Below, piece by piece: positions 1-8,368 of a DNA stretch of 64,000 nt. Both the position numbers and the translations under genes were made by a program. How positions within the stretch are numbered: position 1 is the stretch's first letter; each line of letters begins with the position of its first letter. Source of the stretch: Gluconobacter kanchanaburiensis NBRC 103587 (GTDB taxonomy: Bacteria > Pseudomonadota > Alphaproteobacteria > Acetobacterales > Acetobacteraceae); assembly GCF_007988905.1 (NCBI RefSeq), contig NZ_BJVA01000004.1, positions 124,001 to 188,000 of the forward strand, read 5' to 3'. The notes beneath the pieces were generated by a model that was not told where the DNA came from, searched no databases, and worked only from the letters and a program-made list of their open reading frames with translations.

Positions 1-2
1 TG

Positions 3-347
3 CGCTGTCCAGATGCGGCTGCGGTCATGGCGCTGGATGCAGCGTTGTGGGCATGCCGAGACCCGGTCTGGCTTCCGCATGGTACGGCAAAAAGCGGCCA
101 TGCGGCCTGGCAGCCGATCTGGTTGACCGAGGGTGAGGATGTGCCGAACGAGGCGCGGTTCCTGTTCCGCGTGGATGGCGCCGGGGGTGAGGAGTTCGCG
201 TCCTTTACGCGGATTTTCGATCTGTTCGATGGCGGAAATCCGCAATCTGTTCAGCGAGCAAGACAACGTTGGGTAGCAATGAAATCTTCCGGTCACAATC
301 TCGTGTATTGGAAACAGGAAGAGCGGGGCTGGAAAAAGGCAGGGTAA
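3..347 (+). CDS. holC: DNA polymerase III subunit chi (HolC), 5' truncated by window edge
   Basis: This is the C-terminal part (114 residues visible) of the chi subunit of the DNA polymerase III clamp loader, which links the complex to single-strand binding protein. The reading frame is open to the window edge, so the true start lies upstream. The LPHGTA segment after an ALW..RDPVW stretch, then PIWLTEG and a terminal W-rich tail, are typical of HolC. Family members are about 150 residues, so only some 35 residues are missing. The assignment rests on motif recognition. Confidence 0.85.
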   Translation, partial: RCPDAAAVMALDAALWACRDPVWLPHGTAKSGHAAWQPIWLTEGEDVPNEARFLFRVDGAGGEEFASFTRIFDLFDGGNPQSVQRARQRWVAMKSSGHNLVYWKQEERGWKKAG

Positions 348-431
348 GGTTTCAAATTGTGTCCAAGACCCTTGATGGAAGATGCTCCGTAACCGGGGTG
401 CTATTCATTTCACTGGAGAGGACGCCTGACT

Positions 432-1556
432 GTGCCAGAGCCTACGAATTCTTCCCTCAAGCCTTTGAAAACTGATCTTCGTCGCATCGATATCAATCCC
501 GATTTCTGGTATCCGCTGGCCTGGTCGAAAGATCTCAAGCGCGGAAAGACGGTCGGGCGGCGGTTCGGACGTCATCCGATTGCGTTGGTGCGTCCTGAGG
601 AAGGCACCGTCTTTGCGCTTGAAGACCGGTGTGCCCATCGTCAGGTTCCGCTTAGCCTGGGCAAGGTCAGCGGTGAGGCTGTCCAGTGTTGTTATCATGG
701 CTGGGCGTATGGGCGGTCAGGGCGATGCATTGATGTGCCGTATCTTGGCAAGGGTAAATTGCCCAACGGCGTGAGGACCTATCCCTGTCGTGAAGCCGGG
801 GGAATGATATTCATTTTCCCGGGTGATCCTGAAAAGGCGGAGAGCGTGCCGCTGCCGCCTTTGGCTCAGGTCGATAATCCGGCGTTCAAGACACGGCGTT
901 TCAACCCGGTCGTCAAATGCCACTACACGTTCATGCATGAGAACCTGATGGACATGAACCATCAGTTCCTGCACCGCCGCCAGATGGGGCAGATTCGGGC
1001 GCGTTTTTTGGGGCAGGACGCGGGTGAGAATTTTATAGAGGCGCGATACAGTTTCGCGCGGACCGGCAACGAGCAGCCTCTGGCCGAACGTCTGATTTTT
1101 GGCAAGCATCATGACGATCCGAACCGGGAGCAACCGGTCGAGGAAATCGTCAGCGTTCGCACGACCTATCCGTATCAGAGCCTGAAAATCCACGACAAGG
1201 ACGGCGACCTGATCATGGAGCTGTTCAGCGTCTATGTGCCCAACAGTGCTGACGGCATGAGCACGCAGACTTTCGGCCTGCTGTCTGTGCTACGACCGAA
1301 GACGCCGTTCCTCATTGACGTGATCTGGCCCGCGCTGGGGATTTTTACGCACCGGATTTTTGAAGAAGACCGGGAAATCATGGAACTGGAACAGAATGCC
1401 TGGCGTGAACTGGGGGGCGATCACAACGTGGAAGTGTTCCCGATCGTGCGCAAACTGCGCGACCTTCTCGCGCGCAACGGCGTCACGGCCGGAACGGATA
1501 CGGGGATTTCGGGGCAAGTCTCTCGGGAACAGGTGGTCGATCCTGCCGTTGTCTGA
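432..1556 (+). CDS. Rieske [2Fe-2S] aromatic ring-hydroxylating oxygenase, alpha-subunit type
   Basis: This 374-residue protein has the two-domain layout of Rieske non-heme iron oxygenases. The Rieske cluster ligands are Cys67-X-His69 and Cys86-XX-His89. The mononuclear iron site shows Asn171, Asp174, His177 and His181. It starts at GTG with GGAGAG ten bases upstream. The length suits vanillate demethylase-like single-component oxygenases, but the substrate cannot be read from sequence. No reductase or ferredoxin gene is adjacent, so electrons must come from elsewhere. The aldo/keto reductase 26 bases downstream is probably co-transcribed. Confidence 0.85.
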   Translation: MPEPTNSSLKPLKTDLRRIDINPDFWYPLAWSKDLKRGKTVGRRFGRHPIALVRPEEGTVFALEDRCAHRQVPLSLGKVSGEAVQCCYHGWAYGRSGRCIDVPYLGKGKLPNGVRTYPCREAGGMIFIFPGDPEKAESVPLPPLAQVDNPAFKTRRFNPVVKCHYTFMHENLMDMNHQFLHRRQMGQIRARFLGQDAGENFIEARYSFARTGNEQPLAERLIFGKHHDDPNREQPVEEIVSVRTTYPYQSLKIHDKDGDLIMELFSVYVPNSADGMSTQTFGLLSVLRPKTPFLIDVIWPALGIFTHRIFEEDREIMELEQNAWRELGGDHNVEVFPIVRKLRDLLARNGVTAGTDTGISGQVSREQVVDPAVV

Positions 1557-1582
1557 GAGACATCTGACAACAGGAACAGGAA

Positions 1583-2434
1583 ATGCTCATGAAAACGGTC
1601 ACGCTCAGGAATGGTGTCACGGTTCCCGCGCTGGGCATGGGGACGTGGAATGTCGGAGACAGTGCGGCACGTCGCACGGACGAGATCGAGAGCTTGCGTC
1701 GGGGTCTTGAAGCCGGTCTGCGGGTGATTGATACGGCTGAGATGTATGGCAACGGTCGTTCAGAAACGCTGGTGGGCGAGGCCATCGCGGATGTGCGCGA
1801 CGATGTCTATCTCGTCAGCAAGGTGCTGCCGTCCAATGCGTCCTATGATGGCGTCCGCAAGGCCTGTCGCCGCTCCCTGAAGCATCTGGGAACGGACTGG
1901 CTGGACCTTTACCTGTTGCACTGGCGGGGTGGCACACCGCTTGAGGAGACAATCCGCGCATTTGAGGATCTTCGGGAGGAGGGCCTGATCGGGGGATGGG
2001 GGGTGTCGAATTTCGATATCGATGACATGGAGGAGGTCGAGAGCCTGTCCGGAAGCTGTCTGGCCAACCAGGTTCTCTACAATCTGGAGCATCGCGGGAC
2101 AGAGTTCGACCTGCTTGAGCATGACCGCGAAGAAGGTACGGTGACGATGGCCTATTCCCCGCTCGGACAGGGCGGTGAACTTCTGGATCATCCGGCTCTG
2201 AAGGAGGTTGCTTCGCGGCATGAGACATCTCTTGGGCCGGCCGACGCCGCGCAGATTGCGCTGGCCTGGGTCCTGCGCCGGCCCAATGTCATGGCCATTC
2301 CCAAAGCGGGCTCTCCGAAACATGTCGCAGGAAATCTGGCCAGTCTGGAGATCGGTCTGACGGCGGCGGACCTCAAAACGCTGGACAATGCTTTCCCTCC
2401 GCCAAAACGCAAGGTATCTCTCGCCATGATCTGA
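1583..2434 (+). CDS. Aldo/keto reductase
   Basis: A 283-residue NAD(P)H-dependent oxidoreductase of the aldo/keto reductase superfamily, a cytosolic (beta/alpha)8 barrel. The catalytic tetrad is visible as Asp50, Tyr55, Lys80 and His113 (in ID-TAEMY, SK-V and LLHW). The NADP-binding part (IPKAGSP.H) is near residue 230. ATG at 1583 follows AGGAACAGGAA; an in-frame ATG at 1589 is also possible. The substrate is unknown. It follows the Rieske oxygenase and may reduce a product or substrate of it, but that is inference. Confidence 0.9.
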   Translation: MLMKTVTLRNGVTVPALGMGTWNVGDSAARRTDEIESLRRGLEAGLRVIDTAEMYGNGRSETLVGEAIADVRDDVYLVSKVLPSNASYDGVRKACRRSLKHLGTDWLDLYLLHWRGGTPLEETIRAFEDLREEGLIGGWGVSNFDIDDMEEVESLSGSCLANQVLYNLEHRGTEFDLLEHDREEGTVTMAYSPLGQGGELLDHPALKEVASRHETSLGPADAAQIALAWVLRRPNVMAIPKAGSPKHVAGNLASLEIGLTAADLKTLDNAFPPPKRKVSLAMI

Positions 2435-2519
2435 CGGTCGCGATGGTTGCGGCCCGTTCTGACCCGAACTTGCGGAACGCACCCTGCATATCCTGACCGC
2501 CTTTTTCCATGTCGATCCC

Positions 2520-3797
2520 GTGTCTCTCTGCCTTGCCGCACTGAGCATTCCTGTCAGTCTGCAAAATGCGGAGGGTGGACGGTCGAGACGATCCGCCATC
2601 GCCAGTACGGTAATTCTTCTGGCGGGGCTCGTGGCGATTCTGACTCTCTCGCCCGCCGTTCTGGCGATTGCAATCGGAGTGCTCGCGACTCAGGATCGTG
2701 ATGCCTGTCCTGCGGTTTGGAGCGTTCCGACCCTGCTGCTGAGCGTGCTTTTTCCTGGTCAGACGCCTGTTCTTCTGGCGCTGATGCCGGTTTTGTTCTG
2801 GTCGGCGCTTGTGCGTCGCGGAGGGAAAGGCTCACCTGGTTTCATGAGCCTTCTTGGAGCCTCTCTGGTCTGGCATGCGCCGGGCGCTATTGCCTTGGAG
2901 CTTATTACCGGCCTTGAGATCGGTGTGCTGGTTCTCGTCGGATGGTCGATATTCGGAGCACGTCGTCCGGGCGATCTGGGGCTTCTCCGGCCTGTGCTTC
3001 TGATGGGACTGGTGACTGCTGCGCAGGCTGAAGGTCTGGCGGACTGTGCGCGGATTGCGCTGGAAGCCCTGTTTCTTGATCTTGCGCTGCGAGGGGTGTG
3101 TTCCGTTTTGGCAGACCGCTTCCCGGTTCTGTTGATGGCTTGTCTACCGCTTCCTCTTATGCCTGGACTGGCTGTTCTCTGGCTGGGGATACATGCGGCG
3201 CTGGGGCTGTCGGCGGGTGTTGAAGGGTGGAGTGTTCCCGGTGTGGCGGTTGCGCTTTTGCTGGCTGTGCTGGGTTTGTCGGATATTCTGGTTTTCGGGG
3301 AGATGTTTCGCACGCGACAGGGGCGTGTCACGGGCCCGTCGGTCCTGCTTCTCGGTGCGACTGGTCTGCTGTTTCCCGCGCTTGTTCTTGGAATCGTGAG
3401 TCCTGTCCTGCATGCGATAGGTGGGACATGGGTCTGGCCCGTCTGGTATCTGGGCGGGGGGGACGGGGCTCATTTACCTGTGATGGCGATCGTGCTTCTT
3501 GGTGCGGCGATCTGGATCGGGCTTGTGCGCCCCTGGCGGATTTCTGGTGGAATTATCCACCTTGCCTCAACCCTCGTTCCCGCGCTTGTGACTTTTCTTT
3601 CAATTGGAGACGGACTGTTCGGGGAACCTCCCGCACTGGGCTGGAAAATGCGTCGTGGCATCGTTGCAGGGCGGAGGCGCCTCGGGATGCTGAGGAAGAT
3701 GGAGGCTCCGGTTCTTCCTGATCTGCATCAGGGGGCGATTGGGCTGTGGCTTGTCCTGCTTGGTCTTGTCCTCGCGGTGCTGGGGGTGATGGCCTGA
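2520..3797 (+). CDS. HyfB-like membrane subunit of a reduced hydrogenase-4-related complex
   Basis: A 425-residue, very hydrophobic protein with about a dozen predicted membrane segments. Identity as a HyfB/NuoL-type antiporter-like subunit is inferred mostly from its first place in a hyfB-C-E-F-G-I gene order and from weak likeness around LPLMPGLAVLWL, where HyfB has a P-P-L-N-G-F segment. HyfB is normally about 670 residues, so this is far shorter. The K....P.H.WLP.AH signature of proton-pumping antiporter-like subunits is not visible. The start is uncertain: GTG at 2520 is the first standard codon after an in-frame stop at 2460, but no ribosome site precedes it. It overlaps the next gene by one base. 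Confidence 0.6.
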   Translation: MSLCLAALSIPVSLQNAEGGRSRRSAIASTVILLAGLVAILTLSPAVLAIAIGVLATQDRDACPAVWSVPTLLLSVLFPGQTPVLLALMPVLFWSALVRRGGKGSPGFMSLLGASLVWHAPGAIALELITGLEIGVLVLVGWSIFGARRPGDLGLLRPVLLMGLVTAAQAEGLADCARIALEALFLDLALRGVCSVLADRFPVLLMACLPLPLMPGLAVLWLGIHAALGLSAGVEGWSVPGVAVALLLAVLGLSDILVFGEMFRTRQGRVTGPSVLLLGATGLLFPALVLGIVSPVLHAIGGTWVWPVWYLGGGDGAHLPVMAIVLLGAAIWIGLVRPWRISGGIIHLASTLVPALVTFLSIGDGLFGEPPALGWKMRRGIVAGRRRLGMLRKMEAPVLPDLHQGAIGLWLVLLGLVLAVLGVMA

Positions 3798-4663
3798 TGC
3801 ATGAAATCGGGATGCTCCTTCTGACTGTGCTGGAGCTGCTTTTCCAGCTCGTGTTGCTTCTGGTGTTGGCGCCCCTGATGGGATGGTGTCTTGACGAGCT
3901 GCCGCTCTGGCTGGGCGGGCGCGGCGTCAGCCCGCTGCGCTTCCGGCTGCTGAGAAGTGCCCGTTTCTGGGGGGGGCTGCTCAAGGTTCCTCTGGCCGGG
4001 CCTGTAGCGCTGGCACTGACCACCGCTATTCTGACACTCTCCTGTCTGCCCGCGATTACGACCGGCTCGGCTCTGTCCGGGCTGGCCGATCCGCTCATGA
4101 TGGGGCTGCTGGTTCTGCTGGGCCGTGGGTTTCTGGCGCGGTTCCTTCTGCAGGGCGAGCGGGGACGTCTTGGAGCAGCGTTTCTGCTGCTGTGCCTGAC
4201 TGAGGCGCTGATCGCGCTTGCCGCTCCGGGGACGGATGGTCTCGCGGGTCTGTGTGCGATGCTGCATATCGAGCCTGAACCTGGCCTTGAAGGGGCGCTG
4301 GCGGCCTGTGCGCTGGCGCTCGGAATCGCCTGCCCGCCGCTGCGTGGGGAAGATGTAACCCGAATGCTTTGTAGCGTCCGTGACCAACAGGAACGTGAAG
4401 CAACGCGCAGTGTCGCAGACATACTGAACTGTGGCTGGCTGCTTCTGTTGGCGGATCTGTCCCTTCCCGTGAGCGTCGGGCTGGCGCAGGGCGGCGTGGC
4501 AGGCTGGTGGCTGGGGCTTATGGCGCTGGCTGTTCGGCTGGTGCTGACAGTCATGGTTGTAATTGGACTGCGGCTGATGGCGCAGGAATGCAGCGCGCGT
4601 CTGACAGCTCTGTTCGCGGGCGTGGCGCTTCTGCTCGCGCTGGCGGGGAGATTTGGGACATGA
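3797..4663 (+). CDS. HyfC/NuoH-like membrane subunit of the reduced Hyf-type complex
   Basis: A 288-residue integral membrane protein, starting at ATG 3797 on the last base of the previous gene's stop (TGATG). The N-terminal pattern L-APL-GW then R-G-SPL-FR-L resembles the HyfC start, where a first helix is followed by a basic R-G-P segment. The acidic and charged loops that NuoH uses at the quinone cavity are hard to find, so it appears degenerate. HyfC is about 315 residues, so length is nearly normal. The assignment depends on gene order and should be tested by profile comparison. Confidence 0.6.
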   Translation: MHEIGMLLLTVLELLFQLVLLLVLAPLMGWCLDELPLWLGGRGVSPLRFRLLRSARFWGGLLKVPLAGPVALALTTAILTLSCLPAITTGSALSGLADPLMMGLLVLLGRGFLARFLLQGERGRLGAAFLLLCLTEALIALAAPGTDGLAGLCAMLHIEPEPGLEGALAACALALGIACPPLRGEDVTRMLCSVRDQQEREATRSVADILNCGWLLLLADLSLPVSVGLAQGGVAGWWLGLMALAVRLVLTVMVVIGLRLMAQECSARLTALFAGVALLLALAGRFGT

Positions 4664-5181
4664 TCGTCGGCTTCGGACTGCTTCTGCTGCTGGCACTTGC
4701 GGGGCTGGGCAAGGACGGCCGTGGTCTGCCTCTTTATGGGGCTGCCTGCGCCTTCGCAGGGGCGACGGTATGCTCAGGGCTTCTGGCGTTTCTCACGTCC
4801 TTTGCGCTGATTGGTCTGAATGGTCTTGCCTGGGCGTGGCTTCGGCGTTTTGCTGCCGAGGCGCCAGACCGTGCAGCGGTTCTGCCGGTCGTCGGGACGC
4901 TCGCGCTGCTGTTGGCGCTTGGGCTGTCAGGAGCGGGTCTCGGTCTTGCGCCTGTGCTTGGTGCGGGTGTGGTGCTGGCGGGGCTGTGTGGCGCCGCCGG
5001 GGGACCGCCGCTTGTCCAGTTTGCCGGACTGCTGCGGGCTGCGGACGGGCTGATCGTGGTTTCCTGTGTTCTTCAGTCCTGGCCGCTTTCTCTGGCGGCG
5101 TTGAGTCTGTGGGGTGTGCTTGCCGCACTCGGGGTCACGCTTCTGCCGCGTCTTGCGTGGCGCCGGGTGGAGGAGGTCTGA
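4660..5181 (+). CDS. HyfE-like small membrane subunit of the reduced Hyf-type complex
   Basis: A 173-residue hydrophobic protein with about five or six membrane segments, beginning at ATG 4660 inside an ATGA overlap with the HyfC-like gene. HyfE (about 215 residues) combines NuoK-like helices with extra segments, and this protein is in the right position and of similar character. A longer reading frame exists upstream from 4507, but the ATGA coupling supports 4660. The Glu residues that NuoK uses for proton transfer are not obvious in the membrane segments. The call is mainly positional. Confidence 0.6.
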   Translation: MIVGFGLLLLLALAGLGKDGRGLPLYGAACAFAGATVCSGLLAFLTSFALIGLNGLAWAWLRRFAAEAPDRAAVLPVVGTLALLLALGLSGAGLGLAPVLGAGVVLAGLCGAAGGPPLVQFAGLLRAADGLIVVSCVLQSWPLSLAALSLWGVLAALGVTLLPRLAWRRVEEV

Positions 5182-6284
5182 TGCACCCGCTCGCTCCCGT
5201 AGGAACGTTGTTCGCTGTCACCGTCTGGCCTCTTCTAGCGGCCTTTTTGCTGGCTTTGACCCCTGAAAACCGTCAGGCTTCCAGTAGTCTGACGTTTGCT
5301 GTTGCTGGACTTGTGGTGACGCCTCTCGCTGTATGGCTGATGCCGGGAACGGATGCGCTGGCGGCGGCCTGCTCCTGCATCGTGACGGCCATTCCGCTGC
5401 TTCTGCCCCCGGCGCAGGATCGGACAGGGCGTATTCTGCCGTTCCTCGTGACGGGATGCGCGCTGCTTGCGTTCAATGTTCATTCCGCGTTTGCGGTGAC
5501 GGTTCTGTGTGGCGCGGGTGCCGTTCTGCTGGCCTGGCGGGAAGGACGCGGAGCGCGCAAGGCTGCGATCGTCTGGGATATGGCGAGAAGCCGGCTGGGG
5601 GGTGTCGTGCTGGGGCTTCTGGGAGCATCGCTTCTGCCGATGCACCAGTCATCGCTGGGTGCGGTGCTCCTGACGGTCGGGCTGTGCATGGTGGCGGGAC
5701 TGGGGCCGTCGCCCGCATCCGCGCCGGAAGCCGCGATTCTTGATACCGGACTGCGTTTTTCGGCGTTGATGCTGATGTTGCGCCTGAGTGACTATCCGCT
5801 GGTGCATCTGCTGATGCTGATCGCCGGTTTTGGCACGCTTCTCATGCTTGTGTCGTCACGATCGTCGGGTCGGGCGTTTTCCCTGCCCATGCTGTCCGCG
5901 CTTGGCATTCTTGCAGCCGCGACGGGTGAGGGGCCCGCACTTGTCCTGCTGCTGCTCGCGGCTCTCGGGCTTGCCGCCATCGGGCTTGCCCATCAGGATC
6001 CCGGCGGAGCCGATGAGGAAAACGGAATTGCGGCAGGGAGCGCGCCCTGGCCGGTATTCTGTGCGCTTGTGGGGATTGGGCGGTCGCTTGGATCGGGGAA
6101 TCTTGCCCTGCTGGTCGTTTGTCTGCTGCCCGCTTTGTGGTCTGTGCGGCACATGACGCTTCTTCCAGCATCGGGACGGGAAGGGGGGCATCTCGTGCTT
6201 GTCATCCAGGCGGTTCTGCTTCTCGGGGGCTTGTGTGGTCCATTGTTTCTGGCGTGGCATCCCGTCACGGGGTGGACGCCATGA
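5181..6284 (+). CDS. HyfF-like membrane subunit of the reduced Hyf-type complex
   Basis: A 367-residue polytopic membrane protein placed where HyfF (about 525 residues) should be. The region from about residue 145 to 205 can be laid against the HyfF segment GTK-GLAPMH-WLPDAHSEAP, but reads CMVAGLGPSPASAPEAA. The essential lysine and the His-Trp-Leu-Pro signature therefore appear to be lost or deleted. ATG at 5181 overlaps the previous stop by one base and GGAGG precedes it. The frame is open throughout, so this is a reduced protein rather than a broken gene. Confidence 0.6.
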   Translation: MHPLAPVGTLFAVTVWPLLAAFLLALTPENRQASSSLTFAVAGLVVTPLAVWLMPGTDALAAACSCIVTAIPLLLPPAQDRTGRILPFLVTGCALLAFNVHSAFAVTVLCGAGAVLLAWREGRGARKAAIVWDMARSRLGGVVLGLLGASLLPMHQSSLGAVLLTVGLCMVAGLGPSPASAPEAAILDTGLRFSALMLMLRLSDYPLVHLLMLIAGFGTLLMLVSSRSSGRAFSLPMLSALGILAAATGEGPALVLLLLAALGLAAIGLAHQDPGGADEENGIAAGSAPWPVFCALVGIGRSLGSGNLALLVVCLLPALWSVRHMTLLPASGREGGHLVLVIQAVLLLGGLCGPLFLAWHPVTGWTP

Positions 6285-7720
6285 CGGGCATGGGTCGCCT
6301 GATTCGCGGTGGCGAGCGTCTTGCGCTGTCGCATTATCGTCTTGAGGCGGCGCAGTGGGCGGAGATGCTGTCTGCGCCGGGTCCGACACTTCCGCTGGTT
6401 TCCTGCTGGGTTGATGAACGCAGCGCGTCTGTTCTGGTTCTGGAAGGGGACCGCCCGCTGCTGGCGAGTACGCCTGTGGAAGACAGGCGCTACCTCGCTC
6501 CGTCCTCGCGGTTTCCGGGAGCGGAATGGGGAGAACGCGTGGGGTATGATCTTTATGGCGTGGAAGCGATGGAGGCCCGTGGCAACGGGGCGCCGGCGCT
6601 GGATGAAGGGGGCTGGACGTCCACATGGCCCCTGTCGGGCCAGCCCGCTCCTGCGGCAGGGGGATTGCGGCCTCTGGCAGGCAGTCACCTGCTTCGGCCC
6701 GAGCAGACGGGGCTGAGCGGGCCGCTGGAATTCTCTTTTGAAGTCCACAGGGGCGCGATCAGGACAGTTGAAATCTGTGCGGGAGGCGCGCATCGCGGCG
6801 TGGTGTCACGGCTTCTGGGGAAAACGCCCGAGGAGGCCATGCCGCTGGTCTCGCGGATGACGGCGGGCGGGTTTGTCGCCCATCCACTGGCTTTCGCCCG
6901 CGCTGTCGCACAGGCGCGTGGCCTGCTTCCGGGACCGGGCATCCGGGATGTCTGGATGATCCTGCTGGAAATCGAGAGAATGTCGATCCACCTGCTTGAT
7001 ATGGCGCGGACGGCGCGTGGCGTGGATGCGCAGCTTCTCGCGACGCATTGCGATCATGCGCGCGAAGCGATCGCACGCGCTTGTTCGGAGCAGGGCGTCT
7101 CCCGCCGGTTGATGGATATGGTGACATGTGACGGATTTTGTGACGGGCTGGAGATTGTGCCTCTCGCGCAGGCTGTCCATGCCACGATGCAGCCGCGGCT
7201 TGCGGCTCTGGAAGAACTTCAACGGGTCTTCGCCCCGCGTCTGAAAGGGTTTGCCGTTCTGGACACAAGGCTTGCCGCGCGTTTTGCGGTGGGGGGAGTG
7301 ACGGGGCGTGCGAGCGGACGTGGCACGGACATGCGACGTCGGGAGGCGGGAATGCGGCTTGAGGCGTTGCGCACGACCGGGTCCAGCCAGGGCGATGCCC
7401 GGGCACGGGATGGTCTGAGGCTTTCGGAAATCCGGGACTCCCTGCGGCTTCTGGAGCGCATTCTGGGAAGTATCGGGCTGGATGATGACGAGCCTGCGCC
7501 GGATCGTACCGGGGAAGGTATCGGTGTGGTCGAAGGCGCTCGCGGTGATGTCTGGTACTGGGTACGGCTGAAGGACGGGCGGATCGAAAACCTGCATGTG
7601 CGGGATCCGGGCGTGTCGCTGATCCCGGTTCTCGAATCGATGCTGCGAGGATATCCGGTGAGCCGGGTTCCTGCGGCTCTGGGGTCGATCGGCCTCTCTC
7701 CTTCGGGGATCGCGCAATGA
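6281..7720 (+). CDS. HyfG/NuoCD-like large subunit lacking NiFe-binding cysteines
   Basis: A 479-residue homologue of the fused NuoC-NuoD/HyfG large subunit. Residues about 1-110 match the NuoC-like domain, and from about 145 the NuoD-like domain (GGAHRGVVSRLLGKTPEEA, then LLEIERMSIHLLD) is clear. In hydrogenases the N-terminal CGxC motif follows this point; here residues 192-201 read RMTAGGFVAH with no cysteine. The C-terminal LCxSC pair is replaced by LSPSG at 472-476, three residues before the end. A NiFe site is therefore not possible in the known form. It starts in an ATGA overlap and overlaps the HyfI-like gene by four bases. Confidence 0.85.
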   Translation: MTGMGRLIRGGERLALSHYRLEAAQWAEMLSAPGPTLPLVSCWVDERSASVLVLEGDRPLLASTPVEDRRYLAPSSRFPGAEWGERVGYDLYGVEAMEARGNGAPALDEGGWTSTWPLSGQPAPAAGGLRPLAGSHLLRPEQTGLSGPLEFSFEVHRGAIRTVEICAGGAHRGVVSRLLGKTPEEAMPLVSRMTAGGFVAHPLAFARAVAQARGLLPGPGIRDVWMILLEIERMSIHLLDMARTARGVDAQLLATHCDHAREAIARACSEQGVSRRLMDMVTCDGFCDGLEIVPLAQAVHATMQPRLAALEELQRVFAPRLKGFAVLDTRLAARFAVGGVTGRASGRGTDMRRREAGMRLEALRTTGSSQGDARARDGLRLSEIRDSLRLLERILGSIGLDDDEPAPDRTGEGIGVVEGARGDVWYWVRLKDGRIENLHVRDPGVSLIPVLESMLRGYPVSRVPAALGSIGLSPSGIAQ

Positions 7721-8202
7721 AGGGGCTGAGACGGGCTGCTCCCCTAAGTGTGGTGTATGCCTTCATGGATGCGGTGCGTTGGCGACCGCATGCGGAAAGT
7801 GCAACGCCCCGCCGGGATCGGCCGATTGGGCTGTATGTGCTGGAAGCGGGGGGCTGCGAAGGCTGCTTCATGGAAATCGAGTCTCTCGCTGGTAGCGCGT
7901 TTGCGTTGGAGCAGGCCGGTTTCGTTTGCGTGAGCGACCCGGAAGACGCGGACTGGCTGTTGCTGACAGGTGCGGTGACGCGGGTTTGCGCTGAAATGGT
8001 GGACCGTGTCTGGCGAGCGATGCCTCCAGGACGAAGTCTGATTGCCGTGGGGGCCTGTGCGGTTGATGGCGGTCCGTTTCCTGCCGGTTATGCAACTCTG
8101 GGAGGCCTGCAGGCGCTGACGCCTGTGCGACGGTCCATTCCGGGCTGTCCGCCCTCGCCGCAGGATATTCTTGATGCCTTACAGGAGCTGGCGCGGCTCT
8201 GA
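7717..8202 (+). CDS. HyfI/NuoB-like [4Fe-4S] small subunit
   Basis: A 161-residue NuoB/HyfI family protein that carries the N2-type tetranuclear cluster next to the large subunit. All four ligand positions are present: Cys47 and Cys50 in GGCEGC, Cys114 in VGACA and Cys144 in PGCPPSP. Length is normal for the family. It is the last gene of the operon and the best conserved, so electron transfer through this subunit is probably still used although the partner's NiFe site is lost. No terminator with a U-run is seen after it. Confidence 0.9.
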   Translation: MKGLRRAAPLSVVYAFMDAVRWRPHAESATPRRDRPIGLYVLEAGGCEGCFMEIESLAGSAFALEQAGFVCVSDPEDADWLLLTGAVTRVCAEMVDRVWRAMPPGRSLIAVGACAVDGGPFPAGYATLGGLQALTPVRRSIPGCPPSPQDILDALQELARL

Positions 8203-8235
8203 TCGCGGTATTCTGACAGGGCAATTTCCTGAAAC

Positions 8236-8249
8236 AACAAAGTTTTGTT
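8236..8249. promoter_or_regulatory. Perfect dyad AACAAA-GT-TTTGTT upstream of the ROK kinase
   Basis: A 6+6 base inverted repeat with a two-base spacer lies in the 166-base gap between the Hyf-like operon and the kinase gene, about 120 bases before the kinase start. It could be an operator or a weak stem at the end of the upstream operon. It has no U-run, so it does not look like a terminator. Confidence 0.3.
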
Positions 8250-8368
8250 CGCAGACGGCTTGTCGTGACACGGTTTCGCGTTAAAGCAGATGAAGACGCT
8301 GAATGCGTTATTTCCATGAGGTTCGGTCGCCTGTTGTTCAGGTCGCCGCATAGAGCACAGGGCTAGAG

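Noticed and set aside
2520-8202. Functional hydrogenase-4 or formate hydrogenlyase
   Set aside because: NiFe cysteine pairs are missing in the large subunit, no HyfA, D, H or formate dehydrogenase genes and no hyp maturation genes are in the window.
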